Assembly (NCBI GenBank): GCA_007258455.2
Contig: VDFB02321274.1
Location: 186,001-250,000, forward strand
Source: Sequoia sempervirens
Lineage: Eukaryota > Streptophyta > Pinopsida > Cupressales > Cupressaceae
Length of the DNA: 64,000 nt
Direction of reading: 5' to 3'
Position 1 is the first letter of the stretch. Each line of letters starts with the position of its first letter. A program made the position numbers and the translations under genes. Of this stretch, positions 1-11,936 are shown one piece after another. The notes beneath the pieces were generated by a model. It saw only the letters and a list, made by a program, of their open reading frames with translations. It ran no database searches and had not been told where the DNA came from.

Positions 1-955
1 TTATATTCACTTGCAAAATGCTTCAACAACAACTAACATTATTCACACAGAGATAGTCTGCACTATAATTCTATTCACAAGCTTTCTTCCTTGTCATATA
101 GCTTCACTTGTAATCCTTGTTAGTATTTATACAGCATTGATGGTCTCGTCTACAATATGTTTTACGAATCAACATTTTCTTCATGTGGAGTTCCTGCAGC
201 AATCAGTCCTGAACTATGATCTTCATCTGCCTGATGCACTTCTTCAAATTCTGCAGTTCTGGCACTATAGCCCCTACCCCACTCCCAGGGTGGGGGGGAA
301 TGGTAGGGGAATGGCCCTATCCTCTATAGTGGGGGTTCAATGAGGCTAAACTAAATTAATACTAAGCAGGTTTCAAAATTTAGGGAATATATAGCACAAT
401 AAAGTCTGAAATTGTTGGTAGAAGTAGGAGAGGCTCCAATGAATTTATCTACAAAATGGTTTTGGCAATAAAGTAAGTCCTCTTCTAAATAAGTTACTTC
501 CAAAAGAGATTCGTTGCATTCTCCTTTTTTATTTTCTATATAATTAGTTTGTGATAGAGATTGTGTTTAGCCTTTATAATCTGGGCTGGTGGCCAGCCAA
601 CTTGTGTTCTAGAGATAAACCAGATTGGGGAGAATATTTGAAGATACACTGAAAGAGATTGAAAATCTTAAGCTAAATTGAATATGATGTAGAGATGACC
701 TTGTTATTTCCATTTTAAGGAAACTAATATATGGCACCATTTATATTGTTTCAAAGTTATGGTGTTTACTTTTGCCTTAGGCATTTTCTGCTAGGTTCTA
801 CTTTAGTATTGTACATTTCTAAGGTACTCTAATCTTGTATGCTGCTATTTTATATTTTGAGCATGAAGCAATGCACATATGATGTTCACAGTATTTATCT
901 TTTTGAGCCATCCAACAAATAGCTAACTAGGATGCTGTTTTTATTTTGCAAACAG
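1..955 (+). other. CSN6 intron, 3' part
   Basis: The stretch before the first visible exon ends in a TTGCAAACAG acceptor directly before codon CTT of the CSN6 frame. No piece of the missing N-terminal MPN domain was found here, so it is read as the end of one long intron. The 110-codon open frame at 11-343 shows no family resemblance. It holds one GC-rich hairpin, listed separately. Confidence 0.7.
263..331. repeat. GC-rich hairpin with G-quadruplex motif
   Basis: Two perfect 8-bp inverted repeats lie end to end: CACTATAG (263-270) pairs with CTATAGTG (324-331), and CCCCTACC (271-278) pairs with GGTAGGGG (302-309), leaving a 14-base bulge on the right arm. The loop side, 288-309, fits the pattern of four runs of three or more G with short loops. 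It stands out in an AT-rich intron. It may be a foldback remnant or chance; function unknown. Confidence 0.5.
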
Positions 956-3035
956 CTTATGGATCTCAATGAGAGCCCAGTTTATGTACTTCTGAATCCT
1001 GCTATCAACCATGCACAAAAGGATTTGCCAATCACAATATATGAGAGTGGTATTTGCAATTTTTTCTTGGATAAAATTTTCATCAATGTATATGTCCTTA
1101 AAATATTTTTTGATCATTGTTACAAATTCCAACTTGTTATTGGATGAGACTCAATCATCCATGTCAATTACACATTGTGGAGCACTTCCTTTATTTCATG
1201 GCAAGGGTGCCTTTTATGGTCTCAGTCTTAGTCTTTTCTAATTTCTTCTTCTCAACTATCTTAATACTCAAGAGTACCATCCTGACTATGATTGAACCCT
1301 ACCTAATGTGAATATTTTCTTGTAACAGAGTTGCATGTTATTGATGGAGTTCCATCATTGATTTTTGTGAAATCAAGCTACACGATAGAGGTATGGCGCT
1401 CTGTGGTAAATTGTTTATCACTATATTATGAACACTTATAGGGTACCTCAATCTTTATTGTTGTCTCATAACTAGAATTCTTTATGTGTAGACTGTGGAG
1501 GCAGAACGCATTTCTGTGGATCATGTTGCACATCTGAAACCCTCAGATGGAGGTTCAGCTGCTACTCAATGTGAGTCTTACTACACAAGTTATAAGAGTG
1601 TTGCCTGATTTGAAACTGAAATAGAGGAAAGAAAAAGTTTCAGGAATTTATCAAAGTGTTCTTCCTGCAGTGGCTGCACACCTAACAGGCATTCACAGTG
1701 CTATCAAAATGCTGAACAGTCGCATTAGAGTTCTGTATCACTTCCTGTCAGCTATGCAAAAAGGTATTATTTTTCAATGCATTCAAATTTATGATCTTCA
1801 TTTTAAAATTAAAGGCATATCTGTGCTAATGCTGTAAAATGCGCTCATTTTGGTAGCAGGAAAAAATTCCTTTTTCACATAATTGTTTTTCTTCATTTCC
1901 TTCCTATATGCAGGTGAAATACCATACGAAAATTCATTACTGCGGCAAGTTTCAAGTCTTCTCAGGAGGTTGCCCGCTATAGAGTCACCAAAGTTTCAAG
2001 ATGATTTTCTGATGGTATGCAAATTGACATGTTTGATGTTGAGTTCCTACTTGGATAAAATTCCAAATTTCTCTTTCTTTCAAGTTGCCAGTCTAATGCG
2101 TGAAATTGCATTATTTGTGATTATCTTTTAGAAAAATGTCTGGATCTCCAGTTCCTAGTGATGGTTTGTGTAAGGGTTGTACTATGATTGATTTCAAGTT
2201 ATAATGTGTGAAGCTTAGGAACTGTTGCAATTTTACTATCATAGTGACAAGCCTTAAAATCTGGTGTAAATGGAGAAGTATGCGATGATAAGCTGTTTCA
2301 ATTCAGGCATGTCAACAAAAGAACTAGATTACATGGAAAATCCGTTGTGATAAAGATGTGTTACAGTTAGAATCATTGTTCTGTGCCCTTCATAGTAGTA
2401 AACTGTAATATAAATGGCTTTAATTGATGTTACAAACAATTTAACCCACTTTCCATGCATCAGATAAATAGCCTCTAGAACAATGCAGCCTAAGCATAAA
2501 TCAACATTCTACTTGTTTTAATAAATCTACCGTAATGGTTCAGAAACAGTACTAAATGTCAGGACCCAACTGTACCTCTGAGATTGCACGTGGGATTTGT
2601 TGACTGTGTTTCTCAAGAGCTGTTGTACATTGAATATTCCTTCACAGTTGGTATTGTTTCAAGACCTGTCTTGAAAGAGTTTTTAATTCTATGAAACTTT
2701 TTTAATCTAATGAGGCAGTGTGGAAGGAGATTTGTCACCAACTTGACTGCCATCTAAATGGCTTGTCACAGAGCAGTAATGTTTTGATGTTCTTCTTTGA
2801 AACAGGAGTATAATGACACTCTTTTAATGACTTACTTAGCTATGATCACAAACTGTTCCAGGTATGTCAAATTGCAACCGCAAAGAATTGGTTGTCTGCA
2901 ATTTCTTTTTTAAGCTGTTGGAAAATTAAAATATTTTACAACTTTTGATGCAGTACTATGAATGATTTGATTGACAAGTTCAACACAGCTTATGACAAAC
3001 AAAGCAGAAGAGGAGGCAGAACAGCTTTCCTTTAA
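956..3035 (+). CDS. CSN6: COP9 signalosome subunit 6, C-terminal 188 codons (7 exons, 5' part outside window)
   Basis: Exons are 956-1049, 1329-1390, 1492-1570, 1671-1763, 1914-2014, 2806-2861 and 2954-3035 with TAA at 3033-3035. All six introns are GT-AG, phases match at every junction, and the joined frame has no stop over 188 codons. The product matches my memory of plant CSN6: the end of the MPN domain (exon 1 has ESPVYVLLNP), the TVEAERISVDHVAHL stretch, then the helical C-terminal domain ending in SRRGGRTAFL. CSN6 is a non-catalytic MPN subunit of the COP9 signalosome, which removes NEDD8 from cullins in the nucleus. It pairs with CSN5, whose metal site CSN6 lacks. Plant CSN6 is about 310-320 residues, so about 130 N-terminal residues lie upstream; I found no matching exon in 1-955. 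Intron 5 is the longest (791 bp). Likely functional as far as can be seen. Confidence 0.93.
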
Positions 3036-3687
3036 AAATTGATACGAATGTGTCATCTCAGTATTGGAGTGTGGTTGGTACCTCATTCTTGGGCTGAAAA
3101 TGCCATCCTGCATATTGCATGCAGACTGCATTTAGAGGAAATTTACGATAGCCTCTGTGGTTTGCATGTCATTTGATGTTGCAATTTTGCGTCAAGCTTG
3201 CTCATGTGGATGATTATATAATTTTTAAGTCAGCTACATGATATCTTAGACGCACTACATTAGTGATCCATTATTTATCCTTTAATAAGGTCATTGTAAG
3301 CACTGTAGGTTCTGGCAATATGGCACGAAAGTCTTCAAAATGCCACAGATGAAATTGTGGGATAATCTGAATTTGGAAGAAGGGACATTGTGATAAAATG
3401 AATGGATCTTGATGAAAGAGTGTCATCTTTGTAATTGATGATATATCCAAATGCAAATCATGCCTTATGTATTTTGTTGAGACATGAATCAAGGTGCATT
3501 GTTTATTGTTTATGGTAAAGATTTCTACGAGCTTTGTGTTATTGTATACATCAGGACTTAAATCGGGATGATACGAGTGTGTCTCTAGAAGTTGATTTTA
3601 ATAATTTCTCAAGGGAATTCCTAAGTGTTTTATTGTATTTATAAGTAAACTGTTTTTTGTGCCCTAATTCTTCATAATGTGTAAATG
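3036..3687 (+). other. CSN6 3' UTR and flank
   Basis: No coding frame with recognisable similarity. The 3' UTR must start at 3036, but the end of the transcript cannot be placed: no clear AATAAA with a downstream GT-rich stretch is present close to the stop. An AATAAATAAAA stretch at 3907-3917 is a possible but distant signal. Confidence 0.5.
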
Positions 3688-3790
3688 TGATGCTGCTACC
3701 CTATGAAAGTTTTCTAGGAACGAGTGCCAATTTTGGATCTTGATGCTACCCTATTAAAGTTTTCTAGAAATGGGTGCCAATTTTGAATGT
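3688..3790. repeat. Two-copy tandem repeat, ~51 bp
   Basis: 3688-3740 and 3741-3790 are near copies, each running from TGATGCT through a CTACCCTAT, AAAGTTTTCTAG and GTGCCAATTTTG core. Differences are a few substitutions and a 3-base indel. Local duplication in the 3' flank of CSN6. Confidence 0.75.
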
Positions 3791-5021
3791 TATGGAACAT
3801 GATACCACATTATGGCATCTTTTGTGCATTTATCACTATGTGAGTAGATGCTATGATCTTTTCATGTGCTTTATTTTGGGCGATAAAGGATAAATTACAT
3901 TATAAAATAATAAATAAAAAAAATTGTTGAGATTGTTGGATTGTATTAGAACATGGTTTATCCACCAGCAGTAGCTTTCAAGGCACTGATCCTTGATCTA
4001 ATAAAACTAACTGAGAACTGTTTAAAAGATTTGAAATCTATAATGCTTCACTGATGAGTTTTGGGACGAGCCTATGATGCAATGAAGAGATTCTTTGGAC
4101 TCCAAACCTACTTGTATCATGAGCTGCTCTCTCTGTTTGCCTGGTCCTGTTCATTGATAGGTACACTTTGATGGCTTCCTAGGAGGTTTTGGTTTAGTGC
4201 ACTGTAGTCCTTAAACTCAGTGCTGTTGATTGCTACATCTCCTCTCATCTCTACCATATGGTTTGAAATTAGATGGCAGTTGAAGCCACTGCTCAAGTGT
4301 TTTTAAGATTGCAACTCTTCTAGGTGTGTGGTCAAATTGAAGGGTTATCTTGGTTTTGTGAACATTAATTGTAGGTGCATATGGTAATAAGCCAAACTTT
4401 GTTAATTCTAGTGCATCTTTGCACTTTTTTCAATTTGATGACGTAGATACAAAAAGGGTGGCAAAGGGGATATCCTTGCTTCACCATAGTATTGGAGTTG
4501 ATATCCACGGATTATCTGCTACATAACATTTGGCAGTAACAATTTCTTGAAAATCAAACAGTTTTAGCATTCGGGAAGGATAACAATTTCTTGAAATATT
4601 CGTGAGCGGATAACTTTAAGAATGATGTCAAGGCTTTTGAAATCAAGAAACCAAATAAATGAGTTCCTCTATTTTGTTTTGACAATCCTCACCGACAACC
4701 TAAAAGATGACAGTCTGACCGAGAGGAGAATGTTGGTTCCTAAAGTTAGTTTGTTCGCTAGCATGCTTGTTGTTTTTATGAATAGATGGCTAGTTATTCA
4801 TTCAAGAATCAAATGTATTTTTTTGCGAAAAGAGAGAATTTGTATGATTGGGTGGGGGTAAGTTCATGTTAGTTCAGACGTGGAAACTGAATGTTTACTC
4901 CCAGTCTATTATTAGAGAAGCGTTGTTGAATGGCTTGGTCAAATCGATTTTTATGATATGCATCTCTGTCAATCTCCAAGCTTTGAGATCTCATCTCAAT
5001 ATTCTTTAATGTCCTTTTCCT
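3791..5021. other. Intergenic, nothing recognised
   Basis: AT-rich sequence with no recognisable coding similarity on either strand. The open frame at 4622-4861 (79 codons) resembles no family I know. Confidence 0.5.
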
Positions 5022-5560
5022 TTTTTAGAGTTGTTAAAATTTACACCCCTTCTGAGAATATCTAATTGTAGGCTCCTAGTGTTCATACATTCCTTATATG
5101 TTTGCATGCCTTTTTTCTTTTTAATTTAAGATAGAAGTTAAACTTAATAGCTTTAATGAATTCATAAGACGTTCTTTATCAATGATTGATTTGCTTGTTA
5201 TTTTTGTTACTTTTCCTTTTTTTAAGGTGTTAGAAATTACATCCCTTCTAAGAATATCTAATTGTAGGCTCCTAGTGTTCATGCATTCCTTATATATTCA
5301 TGTCTTTTATTTTTACTTTAAGATAGAAGTTAAACTTAATAGCTTTAATGAATTCATAAGACGTTCTTTATCAATGACTGATTTGCTTGTTATTTTTGTT
5401 ACTTTTCATTTTGTTACGTTCTTTATCAATGAATTCATGCATTCCTTATATATTCGCATGTCTTTTTTCTTTTTAATTTAAGATAGAAGTTAAACTTAAT
5501 AGCTTTAATGAATTCATAAGATATTCCTTACCAACGACTGATTTGCTTGTTATTTTTGGA
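5022..5560. repeat. Tandem repeat, ~190 bp period, 2.8 copies
   Basis: Three successive copies at about 5022-5220, 5221-5410 and 5411-5560. Each carries the segments TTTAAGATAGAAGTTAAACT, AATAGCTTTAATGAATTCAT, then TTTGCTTGTTATTTTTG. The third copy lacks the first third of the unit (the GGCTCCTAGTGTTCAT part). Short open frames here are by-products of the repeat. Confidence 0.85.
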
Positions 5561-7255
5561 ACAAACGTGTATAATATAGTCCTAAAAATTGAAATTATTG
5601 AGTGCAAAACAACAATAAAGAAGATTAACATTTTGAGAGAACAAATAAGTATTAAAATAGACTTTAGCACCTAACATGGAGGAAAATATTTTATCCTCTA
5701 TTCATGCGTCTATGCGGCCTTTTTTTAAAATCTCCTTGTTGATTGCAGAGGTGTACTACCTTTTGTGATGTGTTCAACTACGATTGATCTCATTACACCC
5801 AACTTTGTCGCATATAGATTTTAACATAGACGAGCTTATTGTAGATCCCTATTTATTTAATAATGATGAAATCCCTTAGGCATTCAAAGCACTCAAGTGA
5901 CTTTTATATATTTTTTTCTATTTCTGTCTCTTGTAACTCGGCATTTGATAATTGCCTTAGGGGATGGGCCTAGTTCTATGTGTAGCCAATGATAAATTTT
6001 GAAAAAAGTGATCTGGTATTGTTGTCAAACCAATTAACCAACATTTATCTATTTCGGTTGATAATTTTCTGCTCAGGAGGCTTTTCGTCCTTAAAGCTCT
6101 GGAATTTAGTCATGGAAGAACGTTTCCTTCCCATTTTCTTTAGGATATTGCCTAACATACATAATTTTTGACCCTTCATAAAAAACATGCTAAGTCTCAT
6201 GAACCCTACTTGCAGCCTAACTTTCACCTACAACACATCATCATGTCAAATTCTTCTCAAGAATCGAGAACAAGGTCTTCAATAGAAGACAACAAAGGCT
6301 CTTCTTCAACAAACATGGAAGGCTTAAAGAAACATAAATTCTTAACATTAATTGCAAAATATACCTTCATGTGTGGTGAAAATTTTAGTGCAAACACATA
6401 CTTGCCCACTTGCTCAATAGTTTATCTCAAAAGCAAATTGGGCCATACATTGTGGCTTCTCGTTTGAGTCTTTATTTGCTTTAGTACAACCATACATTTT
6501 TCTCAACTTGAAACTTTTGCTCAGTATATCTTGTTGATCATGTGTTATTTTATATTTAGCTTAAGGCTCTTTCAAGTTCTCTCGTACATGGAAGTTTATT
6601 TGTCAAATCTTCTTAACAAATATTTTACCTATGTGGACTTTTGAATCAATTGTATTTTACCATATGTGGCTATCCCTCGTGAGTATCCAAAACATGGTTC
6701 AGTTAGAGATTTATTTGTAGATAAATTTGCATCACCTTATTGCGATGCCAAATATATATCAAATTCTCATCTCATATTATAGGATGCTTCTTATTGTACT
6801 CTTTTAAGAGAAAAATGGTGTCTTGTTCACCACTTCGGTTTGCCAATCTATTGAGGATGGAAATAAGTAAATATTTTTAGTTTCATATTTATATTCTCTT
6901 ACAAAAGAGTCTTTATCAGAAATAATAAAAAATACAACTAAAATGAATCTATACTTTTGCAAAAAATAATTTGACTACCTCATTTTGTTAAAGCAATCCA
7001 CAATAACAATCAATCATACAACTTTTTTGGATATGGTAATACTTCAACAAAATTCATGGAAATGTTACTCTCATGGTCTAGAAAGAACTAGTGGCAATTG
7101 CCCAACTTTCTATTACTAGACTTGCTTGTATTGCACATCGCACATCCTTATAAATTTTGAAACAACAATATACAAATTCTTTTATAATCTTAATATATTG
7201 TTGTTTGTGTTGATTCTCATGAGATTCTCTACGATAATATTTGATGTTCATCTAT
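5561..7255. other. Intergenic, probably decayed retroelement
   Basis: No domain can be read with confidence. It lies directly upstream of a copia RNase H remnant in the same orientation, so it probably holds the rest of that element's pol, eroded past recognition. The open frame at 6168-6467 (99 codons) has no family resemblance. Confidence 0.35.
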
Positions 7256-7475
7256 TGGTTCTACTCTGCATTAATAGTCGAGGTGCCATTAAGATGAGTA
7301 AGAATATGGGTTTTCATGCTCACACTAAGCATGTTGATGTGATGTATTATTATTTGTAAATTTTGGTTTCAAAGAAGACTTGGAATCATTTGCATTATCC
7401 TATTATTGATCAAACAACTAATATCTTCACTAAGCATCTTGATCGCATCAAGTTCTGGAAATTTTAGAAACACGT
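7256..7475 (+). pseudogene. Ty1/copia RNase H C-terminal remnant
   Basis: Reads as the end of a plant copia polyprotein: an AIKMSKNMGFHAHTKHVDV segment corresponds to the family's AI-x-L-x-N-x-x-H-x-R-T-K-H-I-D-I region, then, after stops, DQTTNIFTKHLDRIKF corresponds to the DQ-x-AD-x-x-TK-x-L-x-x-x-x-F end. RNase H removes the RNA template during reverse transcription. Several in-frame stops follow MYYYL, so it is dead. A G-rich tract at 7501-7510 follows, as a polypurine tract would. Confidence 0.7.
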
Positions 7476-7500
7476 GTTTATACCAAGAAATCTATATGAT

Positions 7501-8433
7501 CATGGTGGGGTTGTTTTAGATTAGTTTTCACTTGATTAGATGTTGCCTTTGGATCATAGGAGTATTTGTTGCTAATTATTTGTTAACTCTAAGGCCAAAC
7601 TAATTGTTTGGGTAGTTGCTTTATTTGTTGTTGGCAAAATTGTTCTAGAAGTTATCAAACTTCCTCTCATATTGGTAAAGGAAATGACATACAAGCACCT
7701 CTAATGCATATTTCTCAAATCGATAAAAAAAATTTACACCAGTGAGGTGACATTAATTTGATTTTTTTTTGCCATTTCTTTTCCCACGTAGATTTATCTA
7801 GATCTATTTGCAATTTACAACATTTTTATATTTGTATGACTAATATTGATCAATGTTTGGTTCTTTTTCATAGTAGTTGCATAAGGCTTACATTCCCATT
7901 TTCATTAGGCCTTTATTTCATGTTGATGTTATTTTTTATTTGAAAAGGGGGAAAACTCTTCTCTTTGCCCATCTTTAAATAGTGAGCAACGTGGACCTCC
8001 ATAGATGGATATGAAGCTTATCCATGTAATTCATCAAGGTGTAATTATCTTTCACATCCTTATAACAATTATGAATAATAGTGAATGGGGTTTCTACTTA
8101 TTATCCCTTATTTTCATATTTGATGTGATTTTAATTCAATTTCACACTTTTACTACATAGTTGTATCCTTCTTATAGGGTTTAAACTTCATTAATAACAT
8201 TTCTTTTGCTTATTGTAACATTCATTATTGGTACCTTTATGGTTTATTTTCATATTTGATTAGTGATTGATTTTATGATTCATATTAGCCCTTACTTCAT
8301 ACCACTTATTCATTTCTCTATGGTTTTGAGTGTTGCATAATCTTTTGAACCCTAATCCAACTACCCTTATATTATTATTAGTTGCTACATCTCTTCATCA
8401 TGGAATTTTATAGTCCATTGTTCCTAGCTTATA
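7501..8433. other. Possible copia 3' LTR remnant and flank
   Basis: ATGGTGGGG at 7501-7510 followed by TGTTTTAGATTAG could be a polypurine tract and LTR start for the copia remnant upstream. No second copy of this LTR is in the window, so its end cannot be placed. No gene seen. Confidence 0.3.
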
Positions 8434-8878
8434 TGTTGGTACAATATTATTCTTTACCTACAATAGTATTATATCATGTATAATATTGCACCAAGTTATT
8501 AAGTTTCTTAAGATAACATGATTATTTATTTTCTTCACTTAGATAGCTAATAATGACAAGTGTAACCCTTGAATTGAGGTCATCAAGTGCCACCACTACC
8601 TCATCAATCCATTATTGATGGCAAGTAGGTGTCACATTTGTCTTAGTTAACTGAGTTAACTCATCTCTTGATCAAGACTACTTAGGTAGTTAACTCATGA
8701 CCTTTTGAACATGTGTCATCCTCAATCATGCATCTAAGAGGCCTATATATTTGTACTTTACTCTTTGTATTTAGATTCATTATATTAATACTTAATAACA
8801 TTATTCTATTTTCTAGGTTTATGATTGATCTATAGATATTAGGTCCTAGGTGTACTTTTCTCATCACAAAATCTAACA
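8434..8878 (+). repeat. Copia 5' LTR
   Basis: Matches 11486-11931 along its length, best from GATAACATGATTATTTATTT to ACAAAATCTAACA. A TATA-like CCTATATATTTG at 8742-8753 is placed where an LTR promoter would be. Confidence 0.85.
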
Positions 8879-8891
8879 TGGTATTAGAGCC
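8879..8891 (+). other. Primer binding site, tRNA-iMet type
   Basis: TGGTATTAGAGCC directly abuts the LTR end. The common plant copia site is TGGTATCAGAGC, so there is one mismatch, a C-to-T change. Confidence 0.85.
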
Positions 8892-10485
8892 ATGAAGTCT
8901 TAGAGTTCATCCATTTCTAAGTTTTGAGAGCATATGGACATGATTTTTTGCATATTTGGTGAATGGAGACACTATTATGAGTTGGCTATTATTTTTAGAA
9001 CAACCAAATTAACTTGGATTTACTATTATTTTTCCTAATTTGGACATCCAAGAGCTTACTAACAAGGAATGAGCTTTCTGCTTTAGTTTGTGTAAGTATA
9101 TTTTGCAAGCAACACTCTGGTGAAAAATAGATTGTGCCATTATGTTCAAGAGTGTCAATCTACTAAGATTGACTATCTATTTTGTAAAAAATAAGCACTC
9201 CCTCCAAGATCCCTATTTTCCTTTTTCCAATTGCACACAATTTAATAGTCTATACAATACAAGGCTATAAATTTTGCTAAATTTGACATCATACAAAGTA
9301 ATGATGTATTGCATTTGTATGAGGTAACATTAGTTCATGATACTGTTCATTATATTATGTTGAGCTTTTTGTAAAGATTAAGGTATTATTAAAAGTGGAA
9401 GATGGGGGTTTCTTGTTGGTACCTTCAAAGTATGTAGGCTTGCCTATGCTATTGGATTTGTACATGCTCAACATCATTGAATATCCTTCCCAACATACCA
9501 TTTTGGTAGGCTTTTGAGTACCTCCAATAGGCCATTAAGCCTTGGGTACCTACCACAACTCAACTATTACACAATGTACCATTGATAATGACCACCATTT
9601 GGAGCGTATGCCCCACACTTCAACCACTTTTCCATTTCCAATAACTATCCTATATCTAGTTGAAATATTTAGTAAACTTGTCATCATCTAGATAATTTTG
9701 GTTAATGCCCTTAATGGGTCATTAGTTGCTCAATACTATGAACTCTAACTTTGATCGCCAAAGGCACTTACCATTAATTACACATTCTTCCATGGAGACC
9801 TTGCATGGAGTTGACCACAAACAATTCAAGTGCCACATGTACACATTGGCCACCTTAGACTACTAGTGACCTCCAAGTTGTGTCACATATCTCCTTACAA
9901 GACTACCATGTGACACCCTTTATTTGCACCACATCACCCTAATGGTGACAACAACAAAAATTTGTGGGGTAGAGCACCTCTCCTAATTTGGAGTTTTGTC
10001 CTTTGTTTCTCCACTTCAAAGGGTCACAACTTCATCATTCAACATTTGATCAAGAATATTTTTTTTGATCCTAACTACTTTTCTACCTAATTCATATGGT
10101 AACTTCCTTTTATAGCCCCTATTTCGTAGACAATATATTTTCTATTTAATTTTGTTGTGTAGTCCTCATTTTATAACTTTGAATGCTCATAAGTTTCATA
10201 TACAAAATCCTTTTTGGGAGCCATTTTTTAAGTGGAATTTTTCTAGTACTACACATGATGCAAGCTATTTATTCCTATTGTATGCCTAGATTGTACTTTC
10301 AACATTTTGGTTTGCTTTAGAAATTATGAAATCCCATTGAAACATGAATAGATACTATAAGCACCTTGATGATAAAGTGCAAAAAATTGTATTGGGGTCT
10401 TATTCAACTCATTTTTTTGGTATCTTGTAATAAATGAACTAACATAAAGTTCCTTTCTATGGGAGTTTCAATCATGTTTTCTAGT
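8892..10485 (+). other. Copia leader, no coding similarity found
   Basis: About 1.6 kb between primer site and gag remnant, much longer than usual for copia elements, where gag starts soon after the primer site. Either a second insertion whose ends I cannot see, or a non-coding cargo region. Nothing else recognised. Confidence 0.4.
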
Positions 10486-10830
10486 AGATATGTTTTCTCT
10501 TCTATTGCAACATTGGATCAAGAAAATTATTCATCCTACAAATAAGGGATAAAGAATCATTGCCTCAAGTAGGATCTACTATTCTATTTTCTTGGACTCA
10601 ATATTGAGCCAAGTGACCCTAAATAGAAAGGTGCTTGGTCAAACCACAATGACATAGTCTATAGACTAATATGTCTTAATGTTTCATAAGACATTTTGCA
10701 TCATGTAGAACACAATATGCGCCCTTTCGCTATTATGACCATAATTAAATAGTTGTATGGAAATCTAGAACCTCCTTTGAAGTGTGATGTTTCTATGGAG
10801 AACCTTACACATGTGGATAATACTTGAATA
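10486..10830 (+). pseudogene. Copia gag remnant
   Basis: With stops ignored, the frame reads TLDQENYSSYK, then about 45 residues on HNDIVYRLICLNVS, DILHHVEHN and LYGNLEP. This follows the order of the copia Gag (UBN2-type) family: NY-x-x-W, a D-x-x-A-x-x-I helix, a V-x-x-x-x-TA stretch and a W-x-x-L-x-x-x-Y stretch. Gag forms the virus-like particle. Several stops make it non-functional. Confidence 0.5.
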
Positions 10831-11473
10831 ACCATCTACATTTATTCATACTTACACTATCAGCGTGAGTAGATCATGGAATTAGTAGTGCAGTCATCTA
10901 AACCACTAAATTATAAAGACATGCATTGATATTCTACCATCTCTTGCTACTTCTATAGTGTTTAGAATTATCTCTTCAAGGGGGTCTAGTGATTCTTTTC
11001 AATTGGACCATACATGTTTTCCAAATACAATTCATTGGGATGCCTACTTGATAGTTCTCTAATGTCTATTTGTCGAAACTCATATTTTAAATCTACAAAT
11101 CACACTCAAGGAATTAGTTTTCATATTTGGTGACAATTCTCTATTAGTTACACCATCTTCTTCTTTGGAACTTGTTCCATTTCATCCTCCACATGTCTTT
11201 GATATTTCACTATTTATAATTTTACTTGAGACTCTTGATCAAAGATTAACATTGCTTAGCATTGACACAAAGAATGTAATGAACATGTTGCATAGTTTAT
11301 AATCCTATTTCTTCTTCCCACATATTTATTCATGGAATGGGGAGGGCTTCTACATGCATCTATGGGCCCCTTTCTTCTAATGGGAAGAAATATAATTCAA
11401 TAAAAGTGGACCTTCATTAGCATTCAATATTGTCCTTCCATCTCTAATGCTTCAATTTTTTTTCCCTCAATCA

Positions 11474-11485
11474 CACTTAAGGGGG
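11474..11485 (+). other. Copia polypurine tract
   Basis: ACTTAAGGGGG ends directly at the 3' LTR start; purine runs at this position prime plus-strand DNA in LTR elements. Confidence 0.7.
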
Positions 11486-11931
11486 TGTTTATGTGACATT
11501 ATGCTTCATCTATGATAGTGTACTACATCATAAGCATAATATTACATTAATTATAAATTTTAATAAGGATAACATGATTATTTATTTTCCCTCACTTTGG
11601 TAGTTAATAATGAGCAACCCTCTATTTGAGGTCATTAAGTGTGACCCCTACCTCGTCAATCCTTGATTGATGGCAAGAAGGTTCCATTTACGTCTCATTT
11701 AATTGAGTTAACACATATCTTGATTGAGATTTAGTGGGGAGTTAACTCATGACCTCTTCGACATGTGTCATCCTTACTCATGCATCTAAGAGGTTTATTT
11801 ATTTATACTTTACTCTTTGTATTGTGGCTTTGTTACATTAATACATAATGGTATTTTTATATTTTCTAGGTCTATTACTAGTCCATAAAAATTAGGTCCT
11901 AGGTGTATTTTGTTCTTCACAAAATCTAACA
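11486..11931 (+). repeat. Copia 3' LTR
   Basis: Second copy of 8434-8878, starting TGTTTATG and ending AAAATCTAACA, with scattered substitutions and small indels. Confidence 0.85.
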
Positions 11932-11936
11932 CTATA

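Larger units (their letters stand above)
8434..11931 (+). mobile_element. Old Ty1/copia LTR retrotransposon, pol-less
   Basis: Two direct LTRs of about 445 bp (8434-8878 and 11486-11931) start TGTT and end TAACA. A primer site complementary to initiator tRNA-Met follows the first, and a G-rich polypurine tract precedes the second. Flanking 5-mers are TTATA (8429-8433) and CTATA (11932-11936), a duplication with one mismatch. The internal region is only 2.6 kb and shows a gag remnant but no protease, integrase, RT or RNase H. The LTRs look roughly 80% alike by eye over their conserved middle, so the insertion is old. A deletion derivative or a non-autonomous copia. Confidence 0.85.

Noticed and set aside
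7501..8433. Possible 5' relation between the copia RNase H remnant and the copia element at 8434
   Set aside because: The element at 8434 has its own LTR pair and near-matching target duplication, so the RNase H remnant upstream belongs to another insertion.
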